A stretch of DNA of 7,787 nt from Betaproteobacteria bacterium (GTDB lineage Bacteria > Pseudomonadota > Gammaproteobacteria > Burkholderiales > Burkholderiaceae_E). Of the stretch, positions 7,208-7,787 are shown one piece after another. The stretch spans positions 1-7,787 of the forward strand of contig VGHV01000107.1 of the NCBI GenBank assembly GCA_016868095.1. Direction: 5' to 3'. Below the pieces are notes generated by a model. That model saw nothing but the letters and a program-made list of their open reading frames with translations. It was not told the origin of the DNA and made no database searches. A program made the position numbers and the translations under genes. Position 1 is the stretch's first letter. Every line of letters starts with the position of its first letter.

Positions 7208-7787
7208 GAGCCTGAAGACTCTTTTGATGCTTCTGCTTTCGCCGGGGCTTCGTCTGAGGCAGTATCGTCAACAGCCCCGTCGCTGTCTAAACCGTGGACC
7301 GTCACGTTGCGCAAAAACACCGCAAAACCTCTGTCAGCGTAGGCGTCGAGCGGCAAATCGTCGGTGAGCAAGCGTGCGTCGGTTTCACCTTCGCGCATGA
7401 ACACCTGAACTTCTGCTTCGTCCATCGCGAATTGAAGGCTTGCTAGCACAAGGGCGACGAGCGCGGCAGCCAGCAAGCGCTCGAGCCAATTCGAGTTGCC
7501 AAACCAGCGCTCCAAGCGACCAAGAAGCGGGTTTTTTGTGCTTGATTCAAGTCTGCGAGCGGCTTTTTGTGCGTAGCCGATCGTCATGGCAGCGCCACCT
7601 GAGCCAATGCGCAGTGCTTCTCCTGCGCTCGCCACCGAAAGCTGGCTTGAGGGCCGAGGAATGGCATGAAGCGCTTTGCGCCTAGCGACAAGCAGCCGAT
7701 CCCTCGTGGACTTACTCAGTCCACGGCCCGAATCGCTCTGAAGACCATCGTCTAAGAGTCGTCGGAATTCCTGGTGCGAGGGCGTTG
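7204..7787 (-). CDS. DUF3619 family single-span membrane protein, N-terminus beyond the right edge
   Basis: The frame is open to the right edge, giving 193 whole codons from 7785 down to the TGA at 7206-7204. A GTG at 7635-7633 could pass for a start, but the preceding 50 codons read as a typical DUF3619 N-terminal region (EFRRLLDDGLQS, then LSKSTRDRLLVARRKAL) and contain no ATG, GTG or TTG, so the real start lies outside. Numbering from the first whole codon, residues 1-100 are helical and basic, one span lies at about 103-120 (LLAAALVALVLASLQFAM), and the family signature LLTDDLPLDAYAD is at 139-151, followed by GFAVFL. The Asp/Ala/Ser-rich tail is low complexity. Basic residues before the span and acidic ones after it predict N-in, C-out. 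Function is unknown. I recall this family next to ECF sigma factor genes in betaproteobacteria, so an anti-sigma-like role is possible but unproven. Confidence 0.85.
   Translation of the reverse strand, partial: TPSHQEFRRLLDDGLQSDSGRGLSKSTRDRLLVARRKALHAIPRPSSQLSVASAGEALRIGSGGAAMTIGYAQKAARRLESSTKNPLLGRLERWFGNSNWLERLLAAALVALVLASLQFAMDEAEVQVFMREGETDARLLTDDLPLDAYADRGFAVFLRNVTVHGLDSDGAVDDTASDEAPAKAEASKESSGS

Noticed and set aside
7440..7685. 81-codon plus-strand frame at the right end
   Set aside because: It is antisense to the DUF3619 coding frame, which has a clear membrane span and family signature. The plus frame is Arg/Ser-rich shadow text.
1..7787. Mobile elements, CRISPR arrays, tRNA or rRNA genes
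   Set aside because: No spaced direct repeats, terminal inverted repeats, transposase motifs or cloverleaf-like sequences were seen.

Overview
The window looks like an ordinary chromosomal segment from a betaproteobacterium, most likely of the order Burkholderiales. Three things suggest this: the ClpB sequence type, a long Pseudomonas/Burkholderia-style basic amino acid decarboxylase, and above all the DUF3619 - DUF3106 - RDD gene trio, which I know from that group. GC content is in the low-to-mid 50s % by eye. I see no insertion sequence, CRISPR array, tRNA, rRNA or phage gene.

Layout. Bases 1-678 (minus strand) hold the N-terminal 226 codons of an old yellow enzyme of the YqjM/XenA class, cut by the left edge. 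It diverges from clpB across a 147-bp spacer (679-825). That spacer carries a near-perfect heat-shock (sigma-32) promoter at 763-790, which fixes the clpB start at 826 rather than at an upstream in-frame TTG. clpB (826-3438) is a complete 870-residue disaggregase. A 138-bp spacer with a dyad and a hairpin but no convincing terminator follows. Next comes a complete 743-residue PLP-dependent lysine/arginine/ornithine decarboxylase (3577-5808), in the same orientation as clpB.

The decarboxylase converges on a minus-strand operon. Read in its own direction, the operon is a DUF3619 single-span membrane protein (7787 to 7204, 5' end outside the window), a DUF3106 secreted protein (7207 to 6416) and an RDD-family membrane protein (6419 to 5859). 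Both junctions are 4-bp ATGA stop/start overlaps with no clear Shine-Dalgarno sequence, so the three are probably translationally coupled. The 50-bp convergent gap and the RDD 3' end contain three chained stem-loops, two of them mutually exclusive, and none has a U-tract.

How the genes may work together. ClpB rescues aggregated protein with DnaK, and the decarboxylase could contribute to acid resistance or polyamine supply. Read-through from the heat-shock promoter into the decarboxylase is possible but unproven. From memory, the minus-strand trio usually sits just after an ECF sigma factor gene, which would lie beyond the right edge here. The topology (cytoplasmic helical N-terminus and one span in the DUF3619 protein; exported protein with LTPxQR motifs in the DUF3106 protein) would suit an envelope-stress sensing module, but that is inference. 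It is the least characterised part of the window and the best candidate for new biology.
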